Shown here piece after piece: positions 1 through 11,384 of a stretch of 64,000 nt of DNA. The stretch spans positions 248,001 to 312,000 of the forward strand of contig JANTUC010000011.1 in the NCBI GenBank assembly GCA_026873275.1, given 5' to 3'. Position numbers and translations under genes: made by a program. Position 1 is the stretch's first letter; each line of letters starts with the position of its first letter. The notes under the pieces are model-generated. The model saw only the letters and a program-made list of their open reading frames with translations, did not search any database and was not told where the DNA came from. This stretch comes from Pseudopithomyces maydicus. Lineage: Eukaryota > Ascomycota > Dothideomycetes > Pleosporales > Didymosphaeriaceae.

Positions 1-1734
1 CGCTCCCAATCTCTGGGTCCGTAGGCAAACCTACATACCGCAATTTTCTACTTGCCAAAGAGCGAACGCCCCAGGCTAAATCCCAATCTTTGGGTCCGCA
101 GGAAGTAGGAACGACATGTCGCAATCTTTCATCTCCCGAGGGAAGAAATGCATCCAAGAGTCCGATATAGGAACCTTCGATGGGAACGGACTCCGTCGGG
201 TCCCAAAATTCGCCTTGCTGAGTTCGCTTAACTGACATGTGCCATGCGCGTACATGTGTACTTGGATCTTCGGCAACGCGCCGATTTGACTCGTGCGAGA
301 CCGATAGTCGGGTGATGTATTGCGTGGTGTGTGGCTCGATCCTGATAAAACACAGGTAAGGCTCTTACAGGTTATTTGCTTTGGAAGGCCGAGCTTCATT
401 TTCATATGATCGTTCATGTTGGACCCGTATGCATCGTGCACGAGAGTGAGCGAAGTTCCGACTAGAGCCGTGCTTCTACGTGCGTAGCCATCTGGCCATG
501 GCGCGGTTCCTAAAAGAGCACGGTCCGTCCTTGATGCCGCGTAATACATCATGTAGCTGTAAAAGCTCACAAAGGTAAATATAGCCCACGTAGATCACTA
601 CCGACACATGTCTTTACGCGCGTAATTACAAACAAGGAAAACGTGGTTCATCACCGCAGGACAGTATGTATGCTTGACGCAGGAGACGGTCTCGACTTCC
701 CATGCAACACACCTACTTCTAGCGACCAGTAACCCATTTTGGGGGTTTACATACTTTGGCGAGCATTTGCCTCGTTCTGGGGCTATGCTTATCGTGAACA
801 TGAACACCCTCAATACATGCTTCCACTGAGACCTCGCAATCTAACTGAGATCCGCCCCCATCTATCGTGTTCGTTTCGGGAAGGTAGTGCCAAAAACGTG
901 GCATACCCGTGTAGTAGGTAACTTACACAGCTATAGTAATTCTACATTCGAGTACGACGAGTAGCCTACCGTCCCTATTTTTAGATTGCGTATCTCAACA
1001 TCAGTACAATCCTTTCGCACAGCCTAGCCTAATCGTTTGCACCACTTGTCGACCAAATCGTCACCCAACTAACTCCATTTTTTTTGTTAAAAAATCAACT
1101 TTATTTACAAAGAAAGGGTATCTGAAATAGTACATCCGTCTATGTATGTGTGATAAAACCCAATTAGATTAACCGAAACGAGGAATCCTAAAAATGAATG
1201 TTCCTCGACCACAACGGATACACGTCTTTGTAGTGTCGTTGAAGTCTGCTCCCATGTTGTACAAGCGAATGTGTGATTCGCGGAAAAATTCTGTCCCGCA
1301 GATGTGCATGCTGTGCGTTGAGTTTCAGCAGAATGTGTATGTATGCGGTATACATAGATTAATGACCGCGCTAGCGCGCACCTTTGTTTTTGGTGTGCTG
1401 TCATGCTTGCGGGAAGTGGGCACGCGTGCTGCGCGGCGGCTGGATCTGAGTAGAATTGGGAAATACTGGATGCCGCTCTTTGTGCGCGACAGGACGCTTT
1501 TGGGCTCTAGTTCACCGGTGGTCGACATGAAAATGCGGCCTGGATATGTGGAATCGGTCCTTTGTGGTTCCTCCCGGATCTCGCGGCTTCAGCCAACGGC
1601 CCTCGCTTCGGGTTACGAGCACCCCACTCGCGAAGCTTGCGTGGCCACTGAATGGTGAAGCGCTGCGACGCCGACCGCTCCGTTGATCGTTCTCATTGCT
1701 GGGGTAAACGCATCTTTGATCGTCTCTCCATCGT
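1..1734. other. No supported gene; degenerate repeat at left edge
   Basis: No reading frame here shows a recognisable domain or convincing intron structure. A 164-codon open frame on the minus strand (76-570) has no family I recognise. Two imperfect direct copies of a roughly 21-nt segment lie at about 5-25 and 82-102; they differ mainly by C/T changes, which is compatible with old repeat-induced point mutation but far too little to prove it. A poly-T run sits near 1078-1085. The stretch downstream of the ankyrin gene stop (1735) probably includes its 3' UTR. Confidence 0.4.
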
Positions 1735-3579
1735 TCAGATGAGCCCTAATACGCTTAGACCCTTCCCACGGTTCCACGTCGAATCCTTATTCATTTCCCC
1801 AACTGCCCCCTGCGCAAGCAATAACTCCATGACCATAGTGCGCTCTTTACTCTCCACCTTCTTGCTGCCCAAAACCATCTGAAACGGCGTCGTCCTGTCC
1901 AAAGCTTCTCGATTGACATCTGCACCCATCTCGAGCAACCATCGTGCGATCGGGTATCCTCCGGACGTTCTGACGGCAAGATGCAGCGGCGTTTCTCCCT
2001 GCTGGTTCGGCGTATCGAAATAGATTCCCATCTCGACAAGCCATTGGAGGTTGTCGAGTCGCTTCCCGAGCACGGCGGCGTGGATGGCGGAGTAGTATAG
2101 CGTGTGCGAAGTCTGTGTTAGATCTGCGCCGTACTCGACAAGAAGGCGGAGAACATCGGTAGAGAATGCATACGCGGCGCGAATCAGTACCGTGCCGAAT
2201 TCTAGATCAGCTGCGTTAGGGTCAGCGCCCTCCCAAAGGATTTGTTCGACCTCCCCCGGAGTGGTTTTTGCGGATATGTTCTTGAGGAGCCAGTCCAGTG
2301 CTGAGCGTTGATCACGGGCTAATTGGCGTCTGGTGTCCTTTGCGACGGCGATCTTGTCGTTCGTGAGTTTGTGGTGGATGATGGAGCGTTCTTCGGCGCT
2401 GATGACCGTGGAAGCGACAGGGTGGAATGCGTTATTACTCTTGGATCTGGGTAATTTGGGCTCCTTCATGACTAGTTGGAGAGAGTCGACACGTTCAGAA
2501 CGTTCTGCGTAGTTTTTCGTCGGGGGTCTCAACCTCGGGGATGAAACTGTGCGCGTTCCAGTAGTAGTACTTTCTGCATAGAATGTGCCCTGTGACGGCG
2601 CTCTGTCGTCCGAAGTGAAAGTGCCTACAAAGCTCAAGCGTGGATCGGTTAATTTGAGGGACGGAGCTGTGCCTGTGGGGGATTGGACCGCTTGATTCAC
2701 TACGTTGGTTATCCAGGCTCCGATTTCGCTGGCCGTGGACATTGGCGATGGCAGCGAGAGTGATTTCTCCTGTGCACCTAGGAGACTGAAATTGAAGGGC
2801 GAAAATATCTCTTCTTTCTTTTTTCGTGGCCTTTCGGGGGATGCCTGAGGCGAAAGACATTCTTCCAATTGGAACGTAACGCATGCTCTAATCTTGTCGA
2901 ACGAAGTATAGAGTGTCGGTAACCTGCCTTGGGTAATTTCCTCGATGTGTTTCCTGTCTCTGTCGACTCGTCCCAGGAAAACTTGCCACACCTCAGGATC
3001 GGTGTCATCAAAGAATGAACGCCTATTCGGGGAGGTGATCTCGTATGCGGTAGTTGGTTGAGAAAACCTATTCTATTTTTAGAACGCAGCCCTCGTAATT
3101 CGGGATTACACCTACAACTCAAAAAGGTCGAGCAGAAGATCCAGCGCGCAGCGTGTTGCTTGCAAGTCATTTTTCAACGCCGTCAGGTTGCCTGCTTTGA
3201 GGCTCTGCCATGGTGTTGTGCGATCATGACTCGCGGAGAGGCGCACCATGGTTTTGTGCAAGGAGTCCGTAGCCGCGGAACAACAATCCATGAACCCTGA
3301 CGCCGACTCCACAAGCTGTGCTGGTACTAGGGGGTTTGGCGAGGAGAAATCATCGCGAGCGATGTCTAAAGACACCTTGATGGCAAGCAGATCGGCGCAT
3401 ATGGTGTTGATGTCGTGCCTGGCGCAGCGCACCCCTCGTGCAATACTGCTGGTGTCTGTGATAATCTATACAATAGAAGATTAGTGTGGCGCCAGGAAAG
3501 ACGGCGGGTAGAAACGTACCTGAGCAATACCAGAGCCTATTGCAGCGCACCTTGCTGCTACAGTGCTATGTCCAGGCAT
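1735..3579 (-). CDS. Ankyrin-repeat protein with fungal N-terminal (NLR-type) domain
   Basis: Three exons read 3579-3520, 3465-3116 and 3067-1735, giving 580 residues in one frame; both introns (about 50 nt) have GT..AG ends and correct phase. Residues 1 to about 135 are alpha-helical and begin MPGHSTVAARCAAIGSGIAQ, resembling the fungal N-terminal domain found at the front of many NACHT/STAND and ankyrin proteins. A linker contains the motif SFFDDTDPEVW. The C-terminal third has at least four ankyrin repeats, recognisable by phrases such as GADPNAADLEFGTVLIRAA, NQQGETPLHLAV and GADVNREALDRTTPFQMVL. No NACHT or NB-ARC ATPase is present between the two parts, so this is the ATPase-less architecture. 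The probable role is protein-protein interaction in fungal signalling or self/non-self recognition; the partner is unknown. The domain call is from family knowledge; the exon joins are read directly. Confidence 0.75.
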
Positions 3580-4504
3580 GTTGGACAAGCGTCATAAGGG
3601 TCGTGGTCCTCCCGTGCTTGCTAGCTGTCGTGGATGTCAAAAAAAGCCAGTGAACGCGTCGTAAAAGAAAAGAAAGAAAACGGTCGTGATGGCTGGTTGT
3701 TAAGGCACGAAAGTGCAGCCGCAGCTGTCAATATCTAAAAGGAAGAAAAGGGCATCGAGCCGATTGGCATAAGCACAGCATATGCACCATGGATTATCTA
3801 ATAGGAAGGTAGTCGCGCCGCCTAAGTGCAGGCGGCGGTGCTATGGTCCCAAAAGCCACACAAAGGCGCGCGGAAGCACAATTCTTGCCGGGGTTTTCCG
3901 TGTAGGACGTGTACGTACGAAAGGGGTAACACTCACGAGAAGGGTGCGACAAACACTGTCCGTAGGCTCAGGCGAAGACTCGACAGGGCGCGGCCTGAGC
4001 TGAAACACTCGGATTGAAGCCCTTAGGTGTGGCTTGTAATGTTGGCCCTGATTTGGTACAGGGCTCGAGGAAACAACATGGATGGGGAAGCACCCTCAGC
4101 AATTGGGCGCCATCTCCGGCCATGGGTTGGACAGCTCGATGTCCGAGAATCTGCCTTTTTTCGTTGTCAAAGTGCATGTGCAGGGGCCATAATACGATCC
4201 TCAGCCCCCAAGACATGCGCGCAAGCGCCACCAACCGGTCTGCACTTGGTGTGATGCATCCATGACTGCGGCACTGCTAATATGAATGGAGCTAGTTAAC
4301 CGCTAATCGTACTGCTAATTTCCATTTAGCAGCCCTATGATCCCACGGCACTGTGCCGATCAGCTGCATATAAACAGTACAGTACATATGACAACGCCAT
4401 AGAAGCGTCAATAAGCACCCGTGAGAGTCAGACACTGGGCTTGGTCGGTAGGATCAAACATTGTCTGCGATTCGCTGACTTGGCGCTGGCATTACACAAT
4501 CCGA
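3580..4504. other. Intergenic: 5' side of ankyrin gene and 3' side of GH67 gene
   Basis: Nothing coding is supported. Short open frames overlap in all frames without domain content. The ankyrin gene promoter must lie just right of 3579. Confidence 0.5.
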
Positions 4505-7146
4505 TTAATCGACAACTCCAGGCGGAAGAAAAGACACGTAGTCGATGGGAGCAGCCTCGATACCGTCAGGATGACCTTCAAGCGTCAGAATATCGCCTTT
4601 TGTAACCTGTATGTCTTTGAACGTAATGCGGGTTGCAGAATGTCCGTCAAGGTAAACAGATGGCGCATGACCAAGCTTGTCTTCTAAATCGCCCACCCAT
4701 GTTCCCACTGTTCTGTTGTTGATGTGCAGCTTGTATTGCGCCTTACCCCCTATAACATCGAAATAATTCACGGCAACATCATATGTGCCTGAGTCAAATG
4801 TGATGTTTGTTGATGCTGTGCCTACCGTCGATTTTGATGTCGTCACAATCGCATGATACTTTGAGGCCGCGTGGAAAGGGGTGACACGGTATGGCCTGTA
4901 CCCGTCAAGGGTCATCTCTTCGGCCTCAACCCGATAGGGATGATTTCCAACCCTCTTAGCATGATCATCGACCTCGGAGAGGTTATAGTAGAATTGATTG
5001 ATTGAATCGCGCCAAACGAGGGCATGGCCAGCTTGAAAGGTTTGTCGGAAAAGCACGTGCTCGTAGCGTTCCCTGTCAACCTTATCCTTAAGCGACCGCC
5101 ATTGGCGAACAAACGTCTGAGCGACCTCTGCACCTTCATAGTGTGAATCGTAGAAATGTTGAATGACAGTCTTCCCCGACTTCAGTGTGTGATTATAATT
5201 CACGTGATGGAACCAGAGTAAAAGGTTGTCGGGCGTCGTGTCGATGTTCTCATATCTTTCGGCCACTGCGGAAGGGTACTGTCCAGCGTTACCCGTTCCA
5301 TTCTTGGTCGTTCGGTCCATCCCAATGCTGAATTTGTCTGCACGTGTCCACTGTCCCCACCCGTTATTGTCTTGCGACGCAGGATTAGGACCAAAATGAG
5401 TATATAAAATGTCTGTCAGGGTTTGAATGCCGAGGTTGCCAGTGTAGTTCTCATATGCCGGCCACGACTTCATTGACATGTCGGTGATAGTATCAATGAC
5501 TCTGCGGTCGAAGCCAAAAGTCAGCTTAATCCAATCTTGGAGAATCTCTTCGGCACCAAGTGCCGGATTCCATGCCAATAAACCATAAGCGTAGAGATTC
5601 TGCAATTTTTTTAGCATTATATTGGTGATGCTACACTGTCATGTACCAAGTGAAAATACAATAACAGTGTTGTGAGTAAAATAACTCGTCGTTTTAATTT
5701 CCAATATGAGGCATGAAAGACGGGACTTACCGACATTGCGAGATGGCTTCCCAACCAGGTAGCATTGGTCCCCACGTTGACTACCCCCGCGGATCCACCC
5801 AGCGGTCGGTTGAAACGTTTTCCAGAGACAATATCCTTGACCTTGGACGGATGATCGTCCGCCAATAAATCGAATTCCAGGATCTCTTTCCATAAGGGTG
5901 CCAAGTAAACTAGATGGGTCTGCTGTCCCAGGTATTCCTGTGTAACTTGCAGTTCGATCGCCGTGCTTGTATTGCGGAGCGTCGAAAATAGTGGCGATAC
6001 CGGTTCTCTAACCTGAAAATCAATCGGTCCATACTTGATTTGCACTACGACATTGTCGTCAAACTTGCCATCCTGATCCTTGAAAAAATCTACTGCTGCG
6101 TTTGCTCGGTCTGCTTTCCAATTGGTCTCGTTGATGTGATTGTCGTAGACAAATGCTCTGAACATGACAATGCCGCCGTGGGGCTTGACTGCACGAGCGA
6201 ACATGTTTGCCCCCTGCCATAATGTTCTCCCATAAGTGAGCGGCCCTGGCTGGCCTTCACTGTTGGCTTTGACCAGATAGCCTGCCATATCCGGCACTTG
6301 TTCGTATATCTTGTCAGTCACATTTGCCCACCATGCATCGACCGTTGCATTCAACGGGTCGAAAGTGTCTAGACCTCCGAATGTTTGCGGCGAGGCAAAA
6401 TTGAGCGAAATGCCGAGCTGCACGCCATACGGTCTCATCACATCGGCCAACCTACCCAGCCCCTTAATGTTTTGCGCGCTCAGCAAGGTGGCGTTCGCAT
6501 TGACATTGTTCACGATAATTCCATTGATACGGATGGAGGCCAGAAGGCGCGCATATTCGGCAACCCGCGTTAGGTTGTTGGCAACGAATCCATTCTCGAA
6601 GAAGATGGAAGGCCCTGCGTAGCCACGCTCGATACTTCCATCGAGATTATCCCATTGATTGGCCCATCGAATAGGTGAGTGTGGGTTCGAAACGTAAGCA
6701 ACTTTATCGAATTCGCCCCGAGCGAGTCGTGAGAGGTAGTCAAAAGTGCCGTACAGAGCACCTCGCTCGTTCTGGCCAACAATTAAGATTCTTGAGCCCT
6801 CTGTACTAAGAAAGTAACCATCGTCTTCGACGCTGTTCGCCCCTTTAAGTTCGCCGTAGATTTCTTCGTATGCATGAAGTGTCCCCACAATGATGGATCC
6901 ACCAGAGTTTGATGTGGTCTCGTTACTAAGCGTTTTCTCAAAAATGCTGTGAAACGCTTTTTCGAGCTCCTGTTGCGCAGTGTAAACCGGATTGTCCTCC
7001 GTGGCTCCCAAAGCGATAATGGACGAAGGGAGGGCGCTATGGTTGCTTGCATGGGGAAGAGGCGCGTATCGAAGCCATGCAGCTGACCCGTCCTCACCGG
7101 AGGCAAGTCCCAGGAACAACCCAGCAATAACAACTAGCGATTTCAT
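4505..7146 (-). CDS. aguA: Secreted alpha-glucuronidase, glycoside hydrolase family 67
   Basis: Removes 4-O-methyl-glucuronic acid side groups from xylan oligosaccharides, outside the cell. Two exons, 7146-5731 and 5599-4505, give 836 residues; fungal GH67 enzymes are close to 840. Residues 1-17 form a signal peptide (MKSLVVIAGLFLGLASG). An N-terminal alpha/beta domain is followed by the catalytic barrel and a helical C-terminal domain. The presumed acid Glu297 lies in KANSEGQPGP, and the paired base residues Asp376 (GPIDFQVRE) and Glu404 (TQEYLGQ) are 28 apart, as in characterised GH67 enzymes. The exon join restores the conserved LAMSNLYAYG. An upstream in-phase AG (exon starting 5635) would insert 12 residues instead. 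A TATA-like stretch lies near 7197-7206. Many N-glycosylation sequons fit secretion. It is likely co-induced with the GH3 gene at 24.8 kb, but this is inference. Confidence 0.95.
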
Positions 7147-9768
7147 GATTCACGAATGGAATGAGATCATCTTTCTCGCATCCAGTGTCGTCGGCTCAAT
7201 ATATAAAGTGCTGGCCATTTGTACCTCTGGTGTTGAGGTCATCAAAATAAGTGTTTCATTCAGCCTAAAGACAAGCGACAAAGCGAATTGAGCATGGAGG
7301 GCCACCAATCCCAAAGGGCAGAAGGAGAGATCCGGTACCCGGGAGATCATTTTGGTGTGGGGGCATTGCAAATACTCCGTCCGGTGGGGAAGACGCGTTG
7401 TCGGCGTCATTGCCGGGCCGATTGTGCGCCACAATCCGGTGTCCAGGTGGTCCACCAAAACCGGCCTCGCGCTTGTGCAATTACCATAGGACAACGGACT
7501 TGGGGGTAAGGAGGAGTTTTTGAAGGGATCCAGAATGGTTTCATTGCTGCAGTGACATTCCCAAACTTACCGCTGTTTCTTCGGTGGTTTGAGTCAGCGC
7601 GCCGTCACACGTTTCCCGATGAGGATTAGCGCTTCTGGACTGCAGTATCTGTGTGTATCTTTCCCACCTAAATTATTATTCTATCAGCTTAACAAAATCA
7701 TGTAATCTAGATCAATATACCCAAATCTCTGATTGTCCATGAGTGCGCCTACCCGTCTCTACATGAAATTTTATGCATGCACGGGTATTTAACAACTACA
7801 TACCTAGACACTCATACAACATTCTAAGGACTAACTCATTAGTGCTTCATGAACTGTCTCACCCAATAAAATTTTGCTGTAGATCTGATAGGATAGATGC
7901 ATCCTAATTAATCCGGATGTAATGTGTACACATAACGGTGGTAGGGCTGACAGGCACTCAAGCAGCCTACATCGCCTCAAAGAAAGGGATTTTGCATCAC
8001 AGATGTTTCATGTTAGTCATGGCTTAGGCACGTCTAACACAAGTGCGTTGTATAATGTGTGCACTGTTGCAATCGGAAAGGTCACTTTAGTAAGATGTCA
8101 AAACGCCAATGGCGATGGCGTCAGCGGAGCTGAAATATTTTAAGACTCTTGGTAACAATAAATGTCTGTGTTTTCCTGCAGACATGACTGCTTATGAGGC
8201 CCGATTTCTGGGCGCAGCATTGAGGCTCGAGAATCCTCCAATCATTGAAAATCTACACATATCATTGTTTAGGTAAGAATTTTTTGGGGCGAATCATGTG
8301 ATTTACATTCAATTGTGGAAGTACGGTATGCCACACAATATACACCGCGATTGTCAGAAATGCAAGCTTTCTCAAACAATGGTTCATAACATTCATGTGA
8401 ATTGAAAGTTTTCTTTTCGTCAGCTGTCTGTATTCTAATGACAAACGAAAAAGGTTTTTTCCATGAAGTAGATGCGTTTGCATCGTTATATACTGAAATC
8501 CCGAAGTCTTGGGAACTGTTAAGTCTCTACAAATAATTCAGGACCCAGGCATTGGATGTAGACATAGTCACTGTCACGTATACCTGATTGACTCCAGATA
8601 CTGGACCTATGCGCTCTACACTAGAACAAGGTTTTATTGCGAATGAGATGAAGCAGTAGTAAGCCGCTCTGATATACTGATGGGAAATCTATATTCTAGA
8701 TAAAGCGGGACACTAATTGAGCTGTGCCAATGAAAGATAAATTACGAGTACGCGCACGACGTGTATGCAACTCGCTGGAAACATGTGTATCTATTTGAAT
8801 GGAAGATACACAACGTTGGCGTTGACGAAAGGTCTGTTACAAAAAGGGGTAGCGTGTTGCAGGTGGATGGTTTACAAGCGATAGGCGCATGCCTTGGAAG
8901 TGATACCTACGATGATTTCGTATAATAAAGAACTGATGAGTCCTTTTTGTAGTCAAACGGTAATAGGAAGAACAAGAGCTCGACCTGACTATGTCTTTCT
9001 CACACAGCTCGACGTGGTGTGTAATGATGTAAAAAGGTGCGGGACTATTCCACGTATCTTGTCACCCTAGGACAAGTGGTAGCGTTTGTAAGGTACAGCA
9101 CATAGCAATCATGTGGAAAGTTGGTAGGTTTGGTTTGGACAGCTCACGAAGTCCTTGCAAACGGAAGAGTGCCGTATAATTGAACGCGGAGTAAAGAAGC
9201 CACAAAAGATGCAAGCGACGGTGGGGAGTTGCTTGTTATATTATATACAAATCTGACGGTATGGTAACTATTATAGTAGTAAGGGGCGCGAAAACTGTTT
9301 CGATGTGAAGGCGCCCACAAAAAATTATCGAGCTTTGCGGCACTGGCGAAAGAGAACTGGCCTTCTACATCAGTGAGTTTCGCGTGCATGGCGGAATCTT
9401 GGGGCCTGAAAGGGGGTTCGCATAGTCACCTAACAACGCCGGTTGAAAAGCTGTTGTCCCGCGTAGTCACCACACAACACATGATTCCCTCGCGCGTCTG
9501 CCACACTGCTGCATTCAATTCAACTGCTTCAGCCTAAGCTCTTGGCACGGTCCTCTCTATAAACTATCTTAGCGTTGTAAATAAAGCTCCTGTGATCCAG
9601 TATCTACATACGCTCTATACTGCGACCCCCACAACCGCTTGAACTACTCTTCAAGCTCATTGCGACGAGCGCACCTTCAAGCGAACTTTTGTGAACAACC
9701 ACCCGCTCCTATCTAATATTAGCCTCTCATCTTCCTTTTCTCTGACCCCACGGTAATCGCATATCAAC
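7147..9768. other. Long AT-rich gene-poor interval
   Basis: About 2.6 kb without a supportable gene. Open frames are short (at most about 114 codons) and lack domains. The left end is the GH67 promoter; the right end (about 9540-9768), C-rich with short CT tracts, looks like the promoter and 5' UTR of the gene starting at 9769. The middle is AT-rich and could be a decayed repeat, but I see no terminal repeats or coding remnant. Confidence 0.45.
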
Positions 9769-11310
9769 ATGTCTTGCTACGGTCTTGGTATCACTGGAAG
9801 CCGCTGGGCCGACGATTACGATGACGAGTGGGACTTGGAAACCTTCAAGGCCAGCAGTGCGAACATTCGATACTACGGCAACGAAGCTCCCCACGCATCC
9901 AACAATGCAAACGAACCGACCGCCGCAGAACCCGATCTGTCGTTCTCCAATGACAGCGACGATAGTGACAATAGCGAAGACGGCCAAAAACATGCACCAC
10001 GCCCTGCTACACCTGAGCCAGATGACCTTGACGATTGGAGTTTCGGGTCACTCGAAGACCCTCCGTTCGACGAGGCCGAGCGTAGACAAGTTGAGTGGGC
10101 CCGCCGCCTCGTAGTACCATATCCAGACGATATTGCGCTAGGCTTCCACCCAAATACACCCGGGTGGCTGGAGCATGGCAGGAAGGGCAAGATAGCGCTT
10201 CCTATATTGGTCGAAGAAGGCGGATACTACACCAGGGCATGGAACCACATGAAAGTGCATTGCAAGCTGAAAGAATACGAGCCGCTTTTCCCATCACCCT
10301 TGTGGAAGGTTACGAACGTCGATGACGAAGAGGAAGTCGCGCCCACTGAAGGGGAAGTCGCGCCCGATAAAGACGAAGTCGTGTCCACTACAGAGAAAGT
10401 CATGCCTGCTGAAGAGGCATCCGAATCTCAACTTGAGCTGTCGCCGGACCAAGAACCGGAGCCATCACACCCGGATGAACCACCTGCTGTCACGGAGGCA
10501 GACCAACCTGAGGCAGATGTTGCGGGAACAACAACCCAAATCACTGCCTCTATTGAGATCTCGGTTTCCAGCAATGAATCGTTGCCAATCGTGCCTATTT
10601 CGAAGGAGGATTTGGTATTTGATACGACCGAAACTGAGAGCACCTCTTCGATGGAAGCGCAAGAAATAATGACTGTCCAGTCTTCCGAAAAGTCAGATGA
10701 CATGACTGTAATCGAGAAGCGCGATTCAGTCCTCGAGAACGATAAGACTTTCGTGATTGGATTGTTCGATGAAGAAGAAATCCCTGATTCCCCAGACTCA
10801 GTGGCTCTTGTATCAACCGACGAAGAACTCGATAAGATTCAAGAGGCACCACTTCTTGTCGAAACAGAAGAGGCAATCGACCAAGTCAAAAACGGTGCGG
10901 AATCGGAGCCTTGCATGCTCTCAAGTACAGCATCCATGACAACCCCGAATGATCAGCATGTGGCATCTAGCCAGGTTTCTCACACCGATGAGACATTGAA
11001 GGGTATGAAGACAGAGGAAGAGCGTGACTTGATTACGCAAATTAACCAAGGACCCATCGAAGCGCCTCAATCGACTCGAAAGTCATATCACCTCTTCAAG
11101 ATGGACTATGGAAAGTGGAACACACCCATGGAGACATTGTCATCCATCTTCCTTCCGCGATCCACTCTAGTCAGATCGGACGATTCAGAACAGGATACAT
11201 CTTCCCGTCTCAAGGCGCGGTACTTCAATATCCGCCTCTGCGCAAAGAAGTCCGAAAATTGGGCTTCTTCCACCATCCTGCAAACTCTTGGTGCAAACAT
11301 TGTGCATTGA
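9769..11310 (+). CDS. Acidic low-complexity protein, function unknown
   Basis: A single-exon frame of 513 codons starting MSCYGLGITGSRWADDYDDE. Residues 1-110 are rich in Asp, Glu and Ser; residues about 110-185 form the only compact-looking part (WARRLVVPYPDDIALGF ... LPILVEEGGYYTRAWNHMKV). Residues 189-216 are four 7-residue tandem repeats. Residues about 217-440 are a disordered, Glu/Ser/Thr-rich acidic region; the C-terminal 70 residues become basic. No signal peptide or membrane segment. I do not recognise the family; a cytoplasmic or nuclear disordered protein is most likely. Uninterrupted length and coding-like composition support it being real. Confidence 0.7.
   Translation: MSCYGLGITGSRWADDYDDEWDLETFKASSANIRYYGNEAPHASNNANEPTAAEPDLSFSNDSDDSDNSEDGQKHAPRPATPEPDDLDDWSFGSLEDPPFDEAERRQVEWARRLVVPYPDDIALGFHPNTPGWLEHGRKGKIALPILVEEGGYYTRAWNHMKVHCKLKEYEPLFPSPLWKVTNVDDEEEVAPTEGEVAPDKDEVVSTTEKVMPAEEASESQLELSPDQEPEPSHPDEPPAVTEADQPEADVAGTTTQITASIEISVSSNESLPIVPISKEDLVFDTTETESTSSMEAQEIMTVQSSEKSDDMTVIEKRDSVLENDKTFVIGLFDEEEIPDSPDSVALVSTDEELDKIQEAPLLVETEEAIDQVKNGAESEPCMLSSTASMTTPNDQHVASSQVSHTDETLKGMKTEEERDLITQINQGPIEAPQSTRKSYHLFKMDYGKWNTPMETLSSIFLPRSTLVRSDDSEQDTSSRLKARYFNIRLCAKKSENWASSTILQTLGANIVH
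10333..10416 (+). repeat. Four 21-nt in-frame tandem repeats
   Basis: Units start at 10333, 10354, 10375 and 10396 and encode the heptads EVAPTEG, EVAPDKD, EVVSTTE and KVMPAEE. Units 1 and 2 share their first 12 bases (GAAGTCGCGCCC); units 3 and 4 are more diverged. It lies inside the acidic protein gene and keeps its frame. Confidence 0.9.
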
Positions 11311-11384
11311 TCATAAATCACCAAACGACACAATGAGCGATGGACAGGCAACAATCTCGACAAATACACCAACGGTTGTTCTAT

